A stretch of 64,000 bases of DNA from Pleodorina starrii (taxonomy: Eukaryota; Chlorophyta; Chlorophyceae; Chlamydomonadales; Volvocaceae): the NCBI GenBank assembly GCA_030267565.1, contig BRXU01000066.1:62001-126000 (forward strand). Direction: 5' to 3'. Each line of letters starts with the position of its first letter. Position 1 is the first letter of the stretch. A program made the position numbers and the translations under genes. The notes under the pieces are model-generated. The model was not told where the DNA came from. It worked only from the letters and a program-made list of their open reading frames with translations, and searched no databases. Positions 16,607 through 25,903 of the stretch are shown here, in pieces.

Positions 16607-18031
16607 TCAGCCCCGATCTAAGCCGCTGGACCGGTTGGGATGCCAAGTGCCGCGGATCAGACCGATGTCTGGCGTGAAGCCCCTCCAACGAGCCGGTTCG
16701 TACATCTGGTCGCCTGTGGTGCTCCAGTCGTCAACGGGTTTCTGTTCTCTAATTAAGAAAGTCAGGACTTTGAACTGTTGGGAAGGGGGACGGCTTTCTG
16801 GAAAAGAATCGCGCTTTAGCGATATGCGACGGGCCGCTGCCAAACGGTGGTTTCCATCCAGTACTAGCCGCATAGTCTTACCACTCTTCATATCGATGCA
16901 TATTTCATAGACGAAGACGCAGATTATGGGCGACGATTGCGTCTTCAGCAAGTGGCAGAGGTTGTCGATACTTGTGCTACGCATCCCTTCAGGCATCTCG
17001 CCGTGTGAGAGTGGTTTCGGCCACCGCGGGGTGGATCGATCAGCCGTAGGCCTGTCATACCGTGCCCGTTCATCAAGGTCGACGCCCAGTACATTAACAG
17101 GTTTTGGTCGAGGATCGGTGCCCTGCTCGATGTACCAAGGAGCCAGCCACTCGTCGGTTGCTGCGATATTGACTAAATCGACCTCGCAAGAAAGTTTCTC
17201 GGCATTATCACGTAGCATCTTCCAGTCGTGCATGACGGTCAGTTCATGTTTATAGAGGGTGGCGAAACGGTTGAGTCGGTAAAGGGTCTCTTCACTACCC
17301 AGTCGAGTTTCCCGGGGCCTTGTGGAGTATGGCAACTTACTGCGATCCCATACCGCAGTAAGACGACGAGTGCCGGGGAAATCCAAGTCCTTCTCGGCGT
17401 CCTCGCGTAAGGCGCGACCAAGTAGCTCAACGAATCCGACGTGGTCTGCGACGCAGGCTAATTCGCGGTCTCTTAAGCCATCTGACTTAGTGAAGGCCAG
17501 CTCATTTGCTTCCTTCACGACCGCAGCAGTCCCTTCACATAACCGTGTCCAGACTGACCGCGCTAGGTTGCCAGAATGCAAGAAAGTGGAAAAAGCGAGA
17601 TCGATGTAGGCGTCGATGACTGAATCCACGAGGGCTTTTTTAACATTTTTGGTGTTCGTCTCCTTGGTGTCCGTCGCTGCAGGATAATGCTGCAATGCCG
17701 CCCGTGCATCCGCCGCAACCCGCAACGCTGATGGCTCTGATCCCAATAAACTGCGTGCACTGTTCATCGCCAACACTCCTGTTGATGTGAGAAGCCCGGC
17801 GTTCGCCACTGCCTCAGCGCGCTTCTGGGCCTTGTAGTTGACGTGCTGGGATAAGAAAAGAAAAGTAAAGCCAAGTAAAATAGATATTCCGAAGTTTACC
17901 CAGGCGGTGAGGGTCCAGTTTTCGGGATCCTTTTGAGATGCAATGAAGGCGGCCAAGGATGCGATGATGATGAAGGCGATGATCCAAAGTCCCATGAGGC
18001 GCGCCTTGAAGTTTTGCCTCATACCGCTCAT
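16607..18031 (-). CDS. Membrane-anchored protein with ParB-like C-terminal domain, unknown function
   Basis: About 474 residues. Two N-terminal membrane helices (LWIIAFIIIASLAAFIAS and VNFGISILLGFTFLFLSQ) are followed by a long helical soluble region. Near residue 400 is LVLDGNHRLAAARRISL, the DGNHRLAAA motif of ParB/sulfiredoxin-like folds. Such folds bind nucleotides or act as nucleases or ATPases, but the cellular role here is unknown. The start ATG at 18031 has GGAGGACGCC before it. Base composition is clearly lower in GC and codon use less biased than the neighbours, pointing to recent acquisition. It is divergent from the kinase-like gene at 18107 with a 75-bp spacer, so the two may be a unit. 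Confidence 0.75.
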   Translation of the reverse strand: MSGMRQNFKARLMGLWIIAFIIIASLAAFIASQKDPENWTLTAWVNFGISILLGFTFLFLSQHVNYKAQKRAEAVANAGLLTSTGVLAMNSARSLLGSEPSALRVAADARAALQHYPAATDTKETNTKNVKKALVDSVIDAYIDLAFSTFLHSGNLARSVWTRLCEGTAAVVKEANELAFTKSDGLRDRELACVADHVGFVELLGRALREDAEKDLDFPGTRRLTAVWDRSKLPYSTRPRETRLGSEETLYRLNRFATLYKHELTVMHDWKMLRDNAEKLSCEVDLVNIAATDEWLAPWYIEQGTDPRPKPVNVLGVDLDERARYDRPTADRSTPRWPKPLSHGEMPEGMRSTSIDNLCHLLKTQSSPIICVFVYEICIDMKSGKTMRLVLDGNHRLAAARRISLKRDSFPESRPPSQQFKVLTFLIREQKPVDDWSTTGDQMYEPARWRGFTPDIGLIRGTWHPNRSSGLDRG

Positions 18032-18106
18032 GGCGTCCTCCACTCATCTCGTCTACGGACGCGAAGTGTTCTGGACTGAGCCTACTTGGACAAGGGGTGT
18101 AGTGGT

Positions 18107-19075
18107 GTGACGAACCAATCTGGAGGGCTCCCGGCAGCGATCAAGGGCCAGCGTCTGCTTGTTGCGCAGTACGCGCCTGGGGGCATGCCGGTGTTTGAAC
18201 GCGTCGTAGGGGTTCTGCCAGCACTGCGAAGCCAGCTAGGCCTCGGCCCGTTTTTGGACGCGCTGACCATCGACTGCAAACCTAGGGTGCTCTACCGCTT
18301 CCTTGTGCCAAGGAGCTCACCGGTCGCAAATCTTGGGCACCAAGTGGTCCTTAAGGTCTACGGGGACCGCCCCCGGGGCGAGGGGCCGCTCCAGCAACTG
18401 TGGCGGGCTCGGGGAGTGAATGTCCCACGTTTAGCGTGTGGTGAAGAGGGAGAATGCAGCTGGTTAGTGATGGAGCATCTAGACCTGCGCCCGGTCTCGA
18501 ATTCTCCCAAGAATCAATGGGGACTAGTCGACCAGTTGGCACAGAGTGCCAAAACCATGCACCTTCCAGCTCCAGACCTGGAGTCGGTGCTGCGCCCTCT
18601 CCACGAGGTTATGGTGCCTCGATGGGAGGAAGCAGTGGCCGCTCTACGTCGATCCGGATTCAACATACCTTCCATGTGGCTGGGTAGGGCCGTTGCCGGT
18701 TACATGAGCGGCCACGCTGTCCCCCTGCACGGCGACTTGGCTCTGGCCAACCTGGGCCAAAGAGGGGGACGACTAATTATTTTTGATGCGTCCGCGCTTC
18801 ATGGCACATCCCATTTCGAGGCAGCGCGATGGTCAGCACGTGCAGGTCCCGGGGGAGTCGGGCCTGAGGCTCTACTCAGGCGCTGGGCGTCCGTAGAAGG
18901 CCTGTCTTTAGGCCGGGAACTATGGGAACTGCTTGCTGCAGAATGCGTGTTAGAAGCCGGGTCACGTGAGATCGCGCGATCACGCGCTGCGCAGGAAGAC
19001 CTCTACGCGTCCCGTGGGGCGGTTGCCGCCGGAGTGCCCGAGTTACTGACAGTTGCCTCCCGGCAGTGGCCATGA
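18107..19075 (+). CDS. APH-like phosphotransferase/kinase-fold protein
   Basis: About 322 residues. The aminoglycoside phosphotransferase/choline-kinase catalytic segment is visible: VPLHGDLALANLG (HGDxxxxN, Brenner-like loop) followed by LIIFDASALHG in the position of the Mg-binding Asp. Upstream, HQVVLKVYG fits the ATP-binding Lys of the N-lobe, and WLVMEHL fits the hinge. Substrate unknown; fructosamine/APH-type small-molecule kinase activity or a defence-related kinase are both possible. The preferred start is GTG at 18107 after AAGGGG; an in-frame TTG at 18086 is an alternative. It is divergent from the membrane ParB-like gene. Confidence 0.75.
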   Translation: MTNQSGGLPAAIKGQRLLVAQYAPGGMPVFERVVGVLPALRSQLGLGPFLDALTIDCKPRVLYRFLVPRSSPVANLGHQVVLKVYGDRPRGEGPLQQLWRARGVNVPRLACGEEGECSWLVMEHLDLRPVSNSPKNQWGLVDQLAQSAKTMHLPAPDLESVLRPLHEVMVPRWEEAVAALRRSGFNIPSMWLGRAVAGYMSGHAVPLHGDLALANLGQRGGRLIIFDASALHGTSHFEAARWSARAGPGGVGPEALLRRWASVEGLSLGRELWELLAAECVLEAGSREIARSRAAQEDLYASRGAVAAGVPELLTVASRQWP

Positions 19076-19256
19076 GCCGGCCACCGATATGGGCGGCAAC
19101 ACTAGACAATATGGAGTAACCCTCCGCGGCTTGTCAGATGGGGGTTAGAGATTGGCAGGGATCACTGCTATTCACCGTGTGCGCTGAATAAGCTGCGGAA
19201 CGTTCGCGTCTTTGCCGTGCGCGTGCGGGCCTAAAGGAGACTAAAGCTGTAGCTGG

Positions 19257-19274
19257 ATGTTGACATATCAACAT
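19257..19274. promoter_or_regulatory. Candidate operator upstream of the helicase gene
   Basis: ATGTTGA (19257-19263), spacer CATA, TCAACAT (19268-19274): 7-bp arms in an A+T-rich island containing TTGACA, about 100 bp before the ATG at 19370. It looks like a regulator binding site over a -35 element. No matching -10 at standard spacing is obvious. Confidence 0.45.
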
Positions 19275-19369
19275 AATAGGTGTTGGCTGGTGCGTGTTCT
19301 CGAAGATGGTCGTGGAGGTGCTGGGTAGCGTGTGAGGGAGATTCCCGATCGCACTCAGGAGATCCCCCC

Positions 19370-22300
19370 ATGGCCCGAGCCCGCAAGAGGACACAAGTCG
19401 AGGGGCAGCTGAGCATTGATGCCTTTCTCTTCCCGGAACCCGAGGAGGTTCGTGATGAACACGTACGGCAAGTTCGCGCAGGAAGCGTGGAAGACGACCG
19501 CGCCGGCGGAGTACGCCCTGATCCCGGACCCGGTGCAGTGGTTCGAGGCACTGGGGGAGGAGGCGACGCAGCGGGTGGGCGAGCTGATGGTGGAGTTGGC
19601 CGGCCCGGACAGGAAAGGGGAGTCCTACCTGGAGAAGGTGGGCCGGCTGAACGCGTCGAAGATGCAGGCCGAGGAGATCGTGCGGGCCGAGATGCTGACC
19701 CCAGACCCGTCCGTGCAGCAGGAGGAGGACGAGGATCCCGAGTCTGGGATGGCAGAGACTCTCTCCGAGATGAAAGAGCTGAACCGGATCTACCGGGACT
19801 TCCTGGACGAGTCGGCGCAGGAGGAGGCCGAGCGGCCGTAGGGCTGGAGCCGACCACCGGACTTGCGCCCACGGAGAGCTCCGGACGCTTCGTCCCCCGC
19901 GCCCAGGACGACCTGGCCCCCTCCGGGGCGCAGGCAAGGTTCCGGGCCAATCTGGCAGCCCTGCGGGTGCTGCGCACCCTCCAGGCCGAGGAGCGGACTG
20001 CCACCGAGGCCGAGCGCACTACGCTGGCCCGCTGGGGGTCCTGGGGTGCCAGCGGGGTCGCCGAGGTCTTCGACGAGTCCCGCACCGAGTACGAGGCCGA
20101 GCGGGCCGAGCTGCGCGAGCTGCTGGATGAGACCGAGTACGCCGCTGCACGGCGCACAGTGATCAACGCCCACTACACCGACCCGGCGATCGCCACCGAG
20201 GTCTGGGGCGCCCTGACCGGGCTGGGTTTTGCGGGCGGGCGGGTGCTGGAGCCCGGCTCCGGTGCCGGCACCTTCATCGGCCTGGCACCCGAAGGCGCGC
20301 AGATGACCGGGGTGGAGCTGGACCCGGTGACCGCGGCCATTTCCCAGGCCCTCTACCCGGAAGCCACCATCCGCACCGAGTCCTTCGCCGACACCCGGAT
20401 GCCCGGTGGCACCTTCGACGCCACGGTGGGTAACGTCCCGTTCTCCCGCAACTCCTTGCACGATCCCCGGCACAACGCGGCCGGGCACTCGATGCACAAC
20501 CACTTCATCCTCAAGTCCTTGGCCTTGACCCGCCCCGGCGGGGTGGTCGGGGTGATCTCCAGCGCGTTCACCCTGGACGCGCAGAACCCCGCGGCCCGCC
20601 GGGAAATGGCCGCCACCGCCGATCTGCTCGGGGCGGTGCGTCTGCCCACCGGCGCCCACCGGCGGGCGGCCGGCACGGACGCGCTGACCGATGTGCTGAT
20701 CTTCCGCCGCCGCCTGCCCGGGGAGGAACCGCTGGATCAGTCCTGGGTGGAGACCACCCCGGTGGAGCTGGATGGCCAGCAGGGGCGGATGAACGCCTAC
20801 TTCCTCGCCCACCCTGAGCGGGTGCTCGGTGAGCCGGTGATCGGCAACGGCATGTACGGCTCCGCCACGCTGACCGTGCGTTCCGAGGACGTGGCGGCCA
20901 CGGGGGTGCGGCTGCACGAGCAGCTGGCGAACATCACCGACCAGGCCCTAGCTGCCGGCCGGGGGATGGCCGAGCGGACGGGTGAGCAGGAGCTCGAGGC
21001 CGCGGCCCTGGTCCCAGCTGGTGAGCAGGAGCAGATCGGGCACATCGCCGACCGCGGGGATGAGGGCTTCACTCAAGTCACCGTCGAGGGGGTGCACGCC
21101 CCGCTGAAGGTTCCGCGGACTCAGCAGGGCGAGCTGCGGGCCCTGCTGGGGCTGCGTGATCAGGGGCGGGCGGTGCTGACGATGGAGGCGGCCAACGTCG
21201 AGGACACCCCGGAGCTCGACGCCATGCGGGCCCAGTTGGCGGGCAGCTACGAGGCGTACGTGGACCGGTACGGGCCGATCAACCGGTTCACCGAACGCCG
21301 CACCGGCAAATACGACGAGGCCGGGGCGGACATCCTGGCCCGGGTCACTCCGCCGGCGGTGCGACTGCTGCGCGGGGATCCGTTCGGGCCGCTGGTGCTG
21401 GGTCTGGAGCACTTCGACGAGGGGTCGGGCACCGCCGTGGCGGCGGGTCTGCTCTCGGAGCGGCAGGTGCAGCCGCGCCGGCCCGTGCTCGGGGTGGACA
21501 CCCCGGATGAGGCACTGGCCGTCACCCTGGACACGCTGGGGACCGTGGACCTGCCCCATATCGCCCGGCTGCTGGGTACTGATGAGACGGCGGCCCGGGA
21601 GGCGCTGGGGGAGCTGGTCTACGAGGTGCCTGGCGAGGACGGGATTTATGAGACCCGGGCGGAGTACCTGTCCGGGGATGTGCGGGAGAAGCTGGACGCC
21701 GCCCGGGCCGCGGCAACCACTGGGGCACGGTTCCAGGCGAACGTGGCGGCCCTGGAGGCTGTGTTGCCGGCCCCGTTGGGGGCTGATGAGATCGAGGCGA
21801 GGATCGGGGCGGTGTGGGTGTCCCCGGAGATTCACGAGCAGTTCCTGCGCCACATCATCAAGGACCCCAGTGCCCGGGTGGACCGGATTAGCGGGGCGAA
21901 CTGGGAGGTGCGGGCCTCCCGCCACGTCTTCGCCGCCCGCAATGACTGGGGCACGGAGCGGATGGCCGCCGGCGACATCTTCAAGAACCTGGCCGAGCAG
22001 CGCCGTATCCAGGTCACCGACCCCGACCCGTCGGATCCGGAGGGCAACCGCCGGGTGGTCAACGCCACCGAGACCACCGCCGCCCAGGAGAAGGCGCAAC
22101 TGATGCAGGAGCGCTTCGGGGAGTGGGTGTGGGAGGACCCGGGGAGGGCGGCCGGGTTGGTGGATGAGTACAACCGGCGGTTCAACTCCATCGTGCTGCG
22201 CAACTACACCGTGGAGGGGGAACGGTTGAGCTTCCCCGGGTTGGTGAAGAACTTCACCCCGCGGCCGCACCAGCGGGCGGCGGTGGCGCGGATGCTCTCG

Positions 22301-24952
22301 GAGCCTTCGGTGGGGCTCTTCCACGAGGTGGGGGCGGGCAAGACCGCCGAGATGGTGATCGGGGCAATGGAGCTGCGCCGGTTGGGGATGGCGCGCAAGC
22401 CCGTGGTGGTGGTGCCCAACCACATGCTTGAGCAGTTCACCCGGGAGTGGTTGCAGCTCTACCCCCAGGCGCAGATCCTGGCGGCGTCTTCGGAGGATCT
22501 GGCCGGGGACAAGCGGCGGGTGTTCGTCGCGAGGGCGGCGGCCAGCGATTGGGACGGGATCATCATGACCCGCACCGCATTTGAGCGCATTGAGCTCTCT
22601 CCGGGCAGCCGCGATGCGTATTCCGCCCGGGAAGCTGACCGGCAGCGGGCTGAGCTGGAGGCGGCCCGCCAGCGGGCGGCGGAGCGCGGGGCGGAGAGCA
22701 TGTCGGTCAAGCGCATGGAGGCTGCCCTCCAGCGGTTCGAAGAGCGCCTCAAGGCCAAAGCCGACCGGGAGGTCGACCCGGGCATCACTTTCGAGCAGAC
22801 CGGCATCGACTACCTGGTGGTCGATGAGCTGCACGACTTCAAGAATCTGACCACCCCGTCGAACATCCAGGACGCGGCGATCGATGGGTCCAAGCGGGCC
22901 AGCGACTTGCACGCCAAGGTGGAGTACCTTCGCTCCCAGCATGGGGATCGGGTGATGACCGGGTCGACGGCGACACCGATCGCGAACTCGGTCACCGAGA
23001 TGTACGTGATGCAGCGCTACCTGGGCCCGGAGTTGTTGGAGCGGGCGGGGATCCACGACTTCGACTCGTGGGCGGCGACCTTCGGTCAGGTGGTGTCCGA
23101 GATGGAGCTCTCGGTGGCCGGCGGGGACAACTTCAAGATGAAGGAGCGCTTCGCGAAGTTCCAGAATGTCCCGGAGCTGTTGAAGATGTTCCACACCTTC
23201 GCCGATGTGAAGACCGCCGAGGACCTGCAGCTGCCCACCCCGGACCTCATGGAGCGCGAGGACGGGAAGCGGCTGCCGCGCATGGTCCCGGTGGAGGCCT
23301 CAGCCGAGCTTGAGGCGTACATCGAGGAGATCGGCCGGCGGGCCGAGGCGATCCAGGCCCGGTTGGTGGACCGGACCGAGGACAACATGCTCAAGGTCAG
23401 CTCCGACGGGCGCAAGGCCGCCCTGGACATGCGCCTGGTGGATCCCGAGCTGGAGTCGGTCGTGGCGGAGACCAAGGTCAGTGTGACCGCGGATCTGATC
23501 GCCCGGGTGCACGAGGAGCACCAGGACGACGTGTTCCTGGATACGGCCAGCGGTGAGGAGCATCCGACGAAGGGTGCGTTGCAGATCGTGTTCTGCGACC
23601 AGAGCACCCCGTCGACGGAGAAGTGGAACGTCTACGACGAGCTGAAGGATCAGCTGGTGCAGCGGGGCATTCCGGCGGAGAAGATCCGGTTCATGCACGA
23701 GGCGAAGAACGATGCGGAGAAGGGCCGGCTGTTCTCCGCCGCCCGTGCTGGGGATGTCGCCGTGCTGATGGGTTCCACCCAGAAGATGGGGGTGGGGACC
23801 AACATCCAGGCCAGGGCGGTGCACCTGGTGGACCTGGACGCTCCGTGGCGCCCGGCCGACATCGCCCAGCGCCACGGACGGATCATCCGGCAGGGCAACC
23901 AGAACCCGGAGGTCGCCATCTCCCAGGTCGTGACGAAGGGGTCCTTCGACACTTTCATGTGGCAGACGCTGGAGCGGAAGTCGAAGTTCATCGACCAGAT
24001 CATGCGCGGCCGGTTGGACGTGCGCGAGATCGAAGACGTCGGGGACAACACGCTGTCCTTCGCCGAGGTGAAAGCCATCTCCAGCGGCAACCCGCTCATT
24101 CTGGAGAAGTCGAAAGCCGACCAGGAACTCGCCCGGTTGGAGCGGTTGAACCGGGCCTGGCACCGCAACCAGTCCTCACTGGTGTTCCGCAAAGACGCCG
24201 CGCAGACGCGCGCGGATGCACTGGAGCAGGAGATCCCCGTGCTCCGCGCAGCGGCGGAGCGCACCACCGATGAGCTCGGCGGTGAGAAGTTCCGGATGAC
24301 CATCGACGGGTCCACCTACGACAAGCGCAGCGAGGCTGCACAGGCGTGGCAGCAGTGGGCCGGGATGCACGCCACTTCGCGCCCGCCGAGAGCCGGGGAG
24401 ATCGACCTCGGGGTCGCCGGGCGCATCGGTGGCCACGACATTCGGGTGGTGCAGCGGCCGGGGAACCTGGCCGATCTGGGCGCGTCCCCGGTGGAGCTGC
24501 GCATCGACGACGCCCCCGGGGTGGCCGTGGAAGTCACCCGCGCGACGTCGTTGAACCCAAGTGTCGGAATGATCCAGCGACTGGAGAACCAGGTGCGGGC
24601 ACTGCCCGAAGAGGTGACCAAGCGCGAGGCGCGACTGGCCTCCGCTCGGCAGGAAGTCGTCGACGCCCGGGAGGCGCTGGAGGTGCCGTTCAAGCATCAG
24701 GACGCACTGGAAGCCGCGCGCTGGGAGGTCGAACGGATCGGGCGCGCGATGCGCGGGGAAGACGAGCCGCAACCGACCCTGGATCCGGAGTTGGAGGCGT
24801 TGAAGAAGCGGATGCGCATCAGTTTCCCCGACGCTCCCACTGCGGGCCGTGGCGCCGCTGGGCGTGGTGGGGCCACCAGCTCGGGGCGTCGGGTGGAAGT
24901 AGCGCGGCGGTACGACGAGCAGCGTCCCCAGCAGGGCGGTTTGGAGTTGTAA
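19370..24952 (+). CDS. Giant DNA methyltransferase-helicase fusion protein
   Basis: Up to 1860 residues. A class I methyltransferase domain has GRVLEPGSGAGTFIG near residue 290 and the catalytic-type GNVPFS near 353. A superfamily 2 (SNF2-like) helicase follows: Walker A EVGAGKTAEMV near 988, DELHDF near 1150, STATPIANSV near 1205, and motif VI QRHGRIIRQGNQ near 1500. Coiled coils end the protein. This architecture is typical of plasmid and phage proteins that modify or protect incoming DNA (DarB-like). ATG 19370 has CAGGAG upstream and is in frame, but the first 160 residues are Gly/Arg-rich and share DNA with a well-coded gene in another frame. No ATG, GTG or TTG lies between that gene's stop (19841) and the conserved GRFVPR. 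Confidence 0.85.
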   Translation: MARARKRTQVEGQLSIDAFLFPEPEEVRDEHVRQVRAGSVEDDRAGGVRPDPGPGAVVRGTGGGGDAAGGRADGGVGRPGQERGVLPGEGGPAERVEDAGRGDRAGRDADPRPVRAAGGGRGSRVWDGRDSLRDERAEPDLPGLPGRVGAGGGRAAVGLEPTTGLAPTESSGRFVPRAQDDLAPSGAQARFRANLAALRVLRTLQAEERTATEAERTTLARWGSWGASGVAEVFDESRTEYEAERAELRELLDETEYAAARRTVINAHYTDPAIATEVWGALTGLGFAGGRVLEPGSGAGTFIGLAPEGAQMTGVELDPVTAAISQALYPEATIRTESFADTRMPGGTFDATVGNVPFSRNSLHDPRHNAAGHSMHNHFILKSLALTRPGGVVGVISSAFTLDAQNPAARREMAATADLLGAVRLPTGAHRRAAGTDALTDVLIFRRRLPGEEPLDQSWVETTPVELDGQQGRMNAYFLAHPERVLGEPVIGNGMYGSATLTVRSEDVAATGVRLHEQLANITDQALAAGRGMAERTGEQELEAAALVPAGEQEQIGHIADRGDEGFTQVTVEGVHAPLKVPRTQQGELRALLGLRDQGRAVLTMEAANVEDTPELDAMRAQLAGSYEAYVDRYGPINRFTERRTGKYDEAGADILARVTPPAVRLLRGDPFGPLVLGLEHFDEGSGTAVAAGLLSERQVQPRRPVLGVDTPDEALAVTLDTLGTVDLPHIARLLGTDETAAREALGELVYEVPGEDGIYETRAEYLSGDVREKLDAARAAATTGARFQANVAALEAVLPAPLGADEIEARIGAVWVSPEIHEQFLRHIIKDPSARVDRISGANWEVRASRHVFAARNDWGTERMAAGDIFKNLAEQRRIQVTDPDPSDPEGNRRVVNATETTAAQEKAQLMQERFGEWVWEDPGRAAGLVDEYNRRFNSIVLRNYTVEGERLSFPGLVKNFTPRPHQRAAVARMLSEPSVGLFHEVGAGKTAEMVIGAMELRRLGMARKPVVVVPNHMLEQFTREWLQLYPQAQILAASSEDLAGDKRRVFVARAAASDWDGIIMTRTAFERIELSPGSRDAYSAREADRQRAELEAARQRAAERGAESMSVKRMEAALQRFEERLKAKADREVDPGITFEQTGIDYLVVDELHDFKNLTTPSNIQDAAIDGSKRASDLHAKVEYLRSQHGDRVMTGSTATPIANSVTEMYVMQRYLGPELLERAGIHDFDSWAATFGQVVSEMELSVAGGDNFKMKERFAKFQNVPELLKMFHTFADVKTAEDLQLPTPDLMEREDGKRLPRMVPVEASAELEAYIEEIGRRAEAIQARLVDRTEDNMLKVSSDGRKAALDMRLVDPELESVVAETKVSVTADLIARVHEEHQDDVFLDTASGEEHPTKGALQIVFCDQSTPSTEKWNVYDELKDQLVQRGIPAEKIRFMHEAKNDAEKGRLFSAARAGDVAVLMGSTQKMGVGTNIQARAVHLVDLDAPWRPADIAQRHGRIIRQGNQNPEVAISQVVTKGSFDTFMWQTLERKSKFIDQIMRGRLDVREIEDVGDNTLSFAEVKAISSGNPLILEKSKADQELARLERLNRAWHRNQSSLVFRKDAAQTRADALEQEIPVLRAAAERTTDELGGEKFRMTIDGSTYDKRSEAAQAWQQWAGMHATSRPPRAGEIDLGVAGRIGGHDIRVVQRPGNLADLGASPVELRIDDAPGVAVEVTRATSLNPSVGMIQRLENQVRALPEEVTKREARLASARQEVVDAREALEVPFKHQDALEAARWEVERIGRAMRGEDEPQPTLDPELEALKKRMRISFPDAPTAGRGAAGRGGATSSGRRVEVARRYDEQRPQQGGLEL
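19455..19841 (+). CDS. Small acidic protein nested in another frame at the helicase 5' end
   Basis: A 128-residue protein (MNTYGKFAQEAWKTTAPAEY...) rich in Glu with normal high-GC third positions and helical predicted content. The start has GAGGAGG six bases upstream, one of the best ribosome sites in the region. I recognise no domain, but proteins with such an N-terminus sit before methylase-helicase genes on actinobacterial plasmids. It lies wholly inside the extended helicase frame. Either the genes truly overlap, or the helicase start has been displaced by an indel. This frame looks like the real coding frame of 19455-19841. Confidence 0.7.
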   Translation: MNTYGKFAQEAWKTTAPAEYALIPDPVQWFEALGEEATQRVGELMVELAGPDRKGESYLEKVGRLNASKMQAEEIVRAEMLTPDPSVQQEEDEDPESGMAETLSEMKELNRIYRDFLDESAQEEAERP

Positions 24953-24982
24953 ATACTCGCTCCGTTTGGTCTGTTCAGACGG

Positions 24983-25018
24983 ACGGTGCCCGCTCCCTGT
25001 CGGGGGAGCGGGCACCGT
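24983..25018 (+). terminator. Strong hairpin terminator after the helicase gene
   Basis: ACGGTGCCCGCTCCC (24983-24997) pairs perfectly with GGGAGCGGGCACCGT (25004-25018) around a 6-base loop, 31 bp after the helicase stop, and is followed by TGCTTGTG. Confidence 0.85.
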
Positions 25019-25180
25019 TGCTTGTGTGGTGACCACGTGTGCGGGAAGCCGTCCACAGTCGGCGGGAGCGGTAGTGCCACGGTCGCGCGTGAGGTGACCT
25101 GCCGGCTGTGGTCGGGTGGTCGGTGGGGTCCCCGCTGTCCATATGGGTGCGGGAAAAGCCGCGGAGCGAGAGAGCTTTTG

Positions 25181-25200
25181 CCGTGCCCATGTGGGCACGG
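25181..25200. repeat. Short inverted repeat near the mobilisation genes
   Basis: CCGTGCCCA-TG-TGGGCACGG, just before the 3' end of the small membrane gene at 25211. AAAAGC...GCTTTT (about 25154-25179) pairs beside it. It could terminate the minus-strand pair or belong to a transfer origin. Confidence 0.6.
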
Positions 25201-25210
25201 GGCCAGGAAC

Positions 25211-25396
25211 TCAGCCGCGGTTGCCCAACTCGCGGTCCGCTCGAATCTGGCGTGCTTCGCGCCAGATGACGAGCAGCGAGACCACCAGAAGCAGACCGGA
25301 GAACAATCCGATTTTTGAGCCTTTGGCCATCAAGATGATGGAAACGAGCAGAAGCACGCCGTAGCTGGCGGTGAGAACCCAGCGGCTGGCCGTCAC
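25211..25396 (-). CDS. Small membrane protein, unknown function
   Basis: A 61-residue protein with two predicted membrane helices (VLTASYGVLLLVSIILMA and GLFSGLLLVVSLLVIW) and a basic tail. Its ATG overlaps the stop of the upstream gene as ATGA, so it is made with the 109-residue protein. No family recognised. Small two-helix proteins of this kind are common beside relaxase genes. Confidence 0.65.
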   Translation of the reverse strand: MTASRWVLTASYGVLLLVSIILMAKGSKIGLFSGLLLVVSLLVIWREARQIRADRELGNRG

Positions 25397-25722
25397 TGCT
25401 CCGACGCGGTGCCGCCACCGTTCTGCGTGGACGAGGCCGGGGTTGTCGGGGTGGATTGAGTGGCCTTCCGCCGGCGCTGTACGCGCTGCACCTTCTCGGG
25501 TGCCGCCAGCCCGATTTTTTTCAGTTCGTCGGCGGTCCAGCCGCCGTTGTTCACGGCGGCCTGGAACGCCTGAACGTCATTCTTCTCGGCCTCCTTGAGG
25601 GCCTCACGGGCCTCATCGAGGGCGCCGCGAGCAGTGATCGCCCGCCGCACGTAGTCCATCCGATCGTTGAGCAGCCGCTGCGCGGCTTCCTCTGCCTGCT
25701 GGGGGTCAGTGAGCTTCGCCAT
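25393..25722 (-). CDS. Small helical protein of the mobilisation region
   Basis: A 109-residue, strongly helical, charged protein (MAKLTDPQQAEEAAQRLL..., DEAREALKEAEKNDVQAFQA) with a basic segment (VQRVQRRRK) and a Thr/Ser-rich tail. AAGGTGGGGGGT precedes ATG 25722; the frame is open to 25812 but lacks a ribosome site there. No domain recognised. It is divergent from the MobC-like gene and may be a transfer or DNA-binding accessory protein. Confidence 0.65.
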   Translation of the reverse strand: MAKLTDPQQAEEAAQRLLNDRMDYVRRAITARGALDEAREALKEAEKNDVQAFQAAVNNGGWTADELKKIGLAAPEKVQRVQRRRKATQSTPTTPASSTQNGGGTASEQ

Positions 25723-25839
25723 ACCCCCCACCTTAACGGACGCACACGGTGCGTTCCACAGTTCACGGGCGCTCCGCCGGCGCTTCTCACCCGTGGTGCC
25801 CCAGCGGAGCAAAGCTATCTTTTATGTGCCATAAAAAGG

Positions 25840-25903
25840 CACCGCTGCTGGCCTCGCGGCCTTTGCGGTGGCACACTGGTCGTGTGGGGCCCACTTCAGT
25901 GGG
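25840..25903. other. Candidate origin of transfer (oriT)
   Basis: Between the divergent mobilisation genes are CACCGC (25840-25845) paired with GCGGTG (25865-25870), an inner GGCC-TCGC-GGCC repeat, and CCCAC-TTCA-GTGGG (25890-25903). Nested inverted repeats just upstream of mobC are the usual setting of oriT. The nick site is not identified. Confidence 0.4.

Noticed and set aside
19800..19870. Programmed -1 frameshift joining the 128-residue gene to the helicase
   Set aside because: The frames are related by -1, but no slippery heptamer or downstream stem is evident near the stop at 19839-19841, so I do not claim it.
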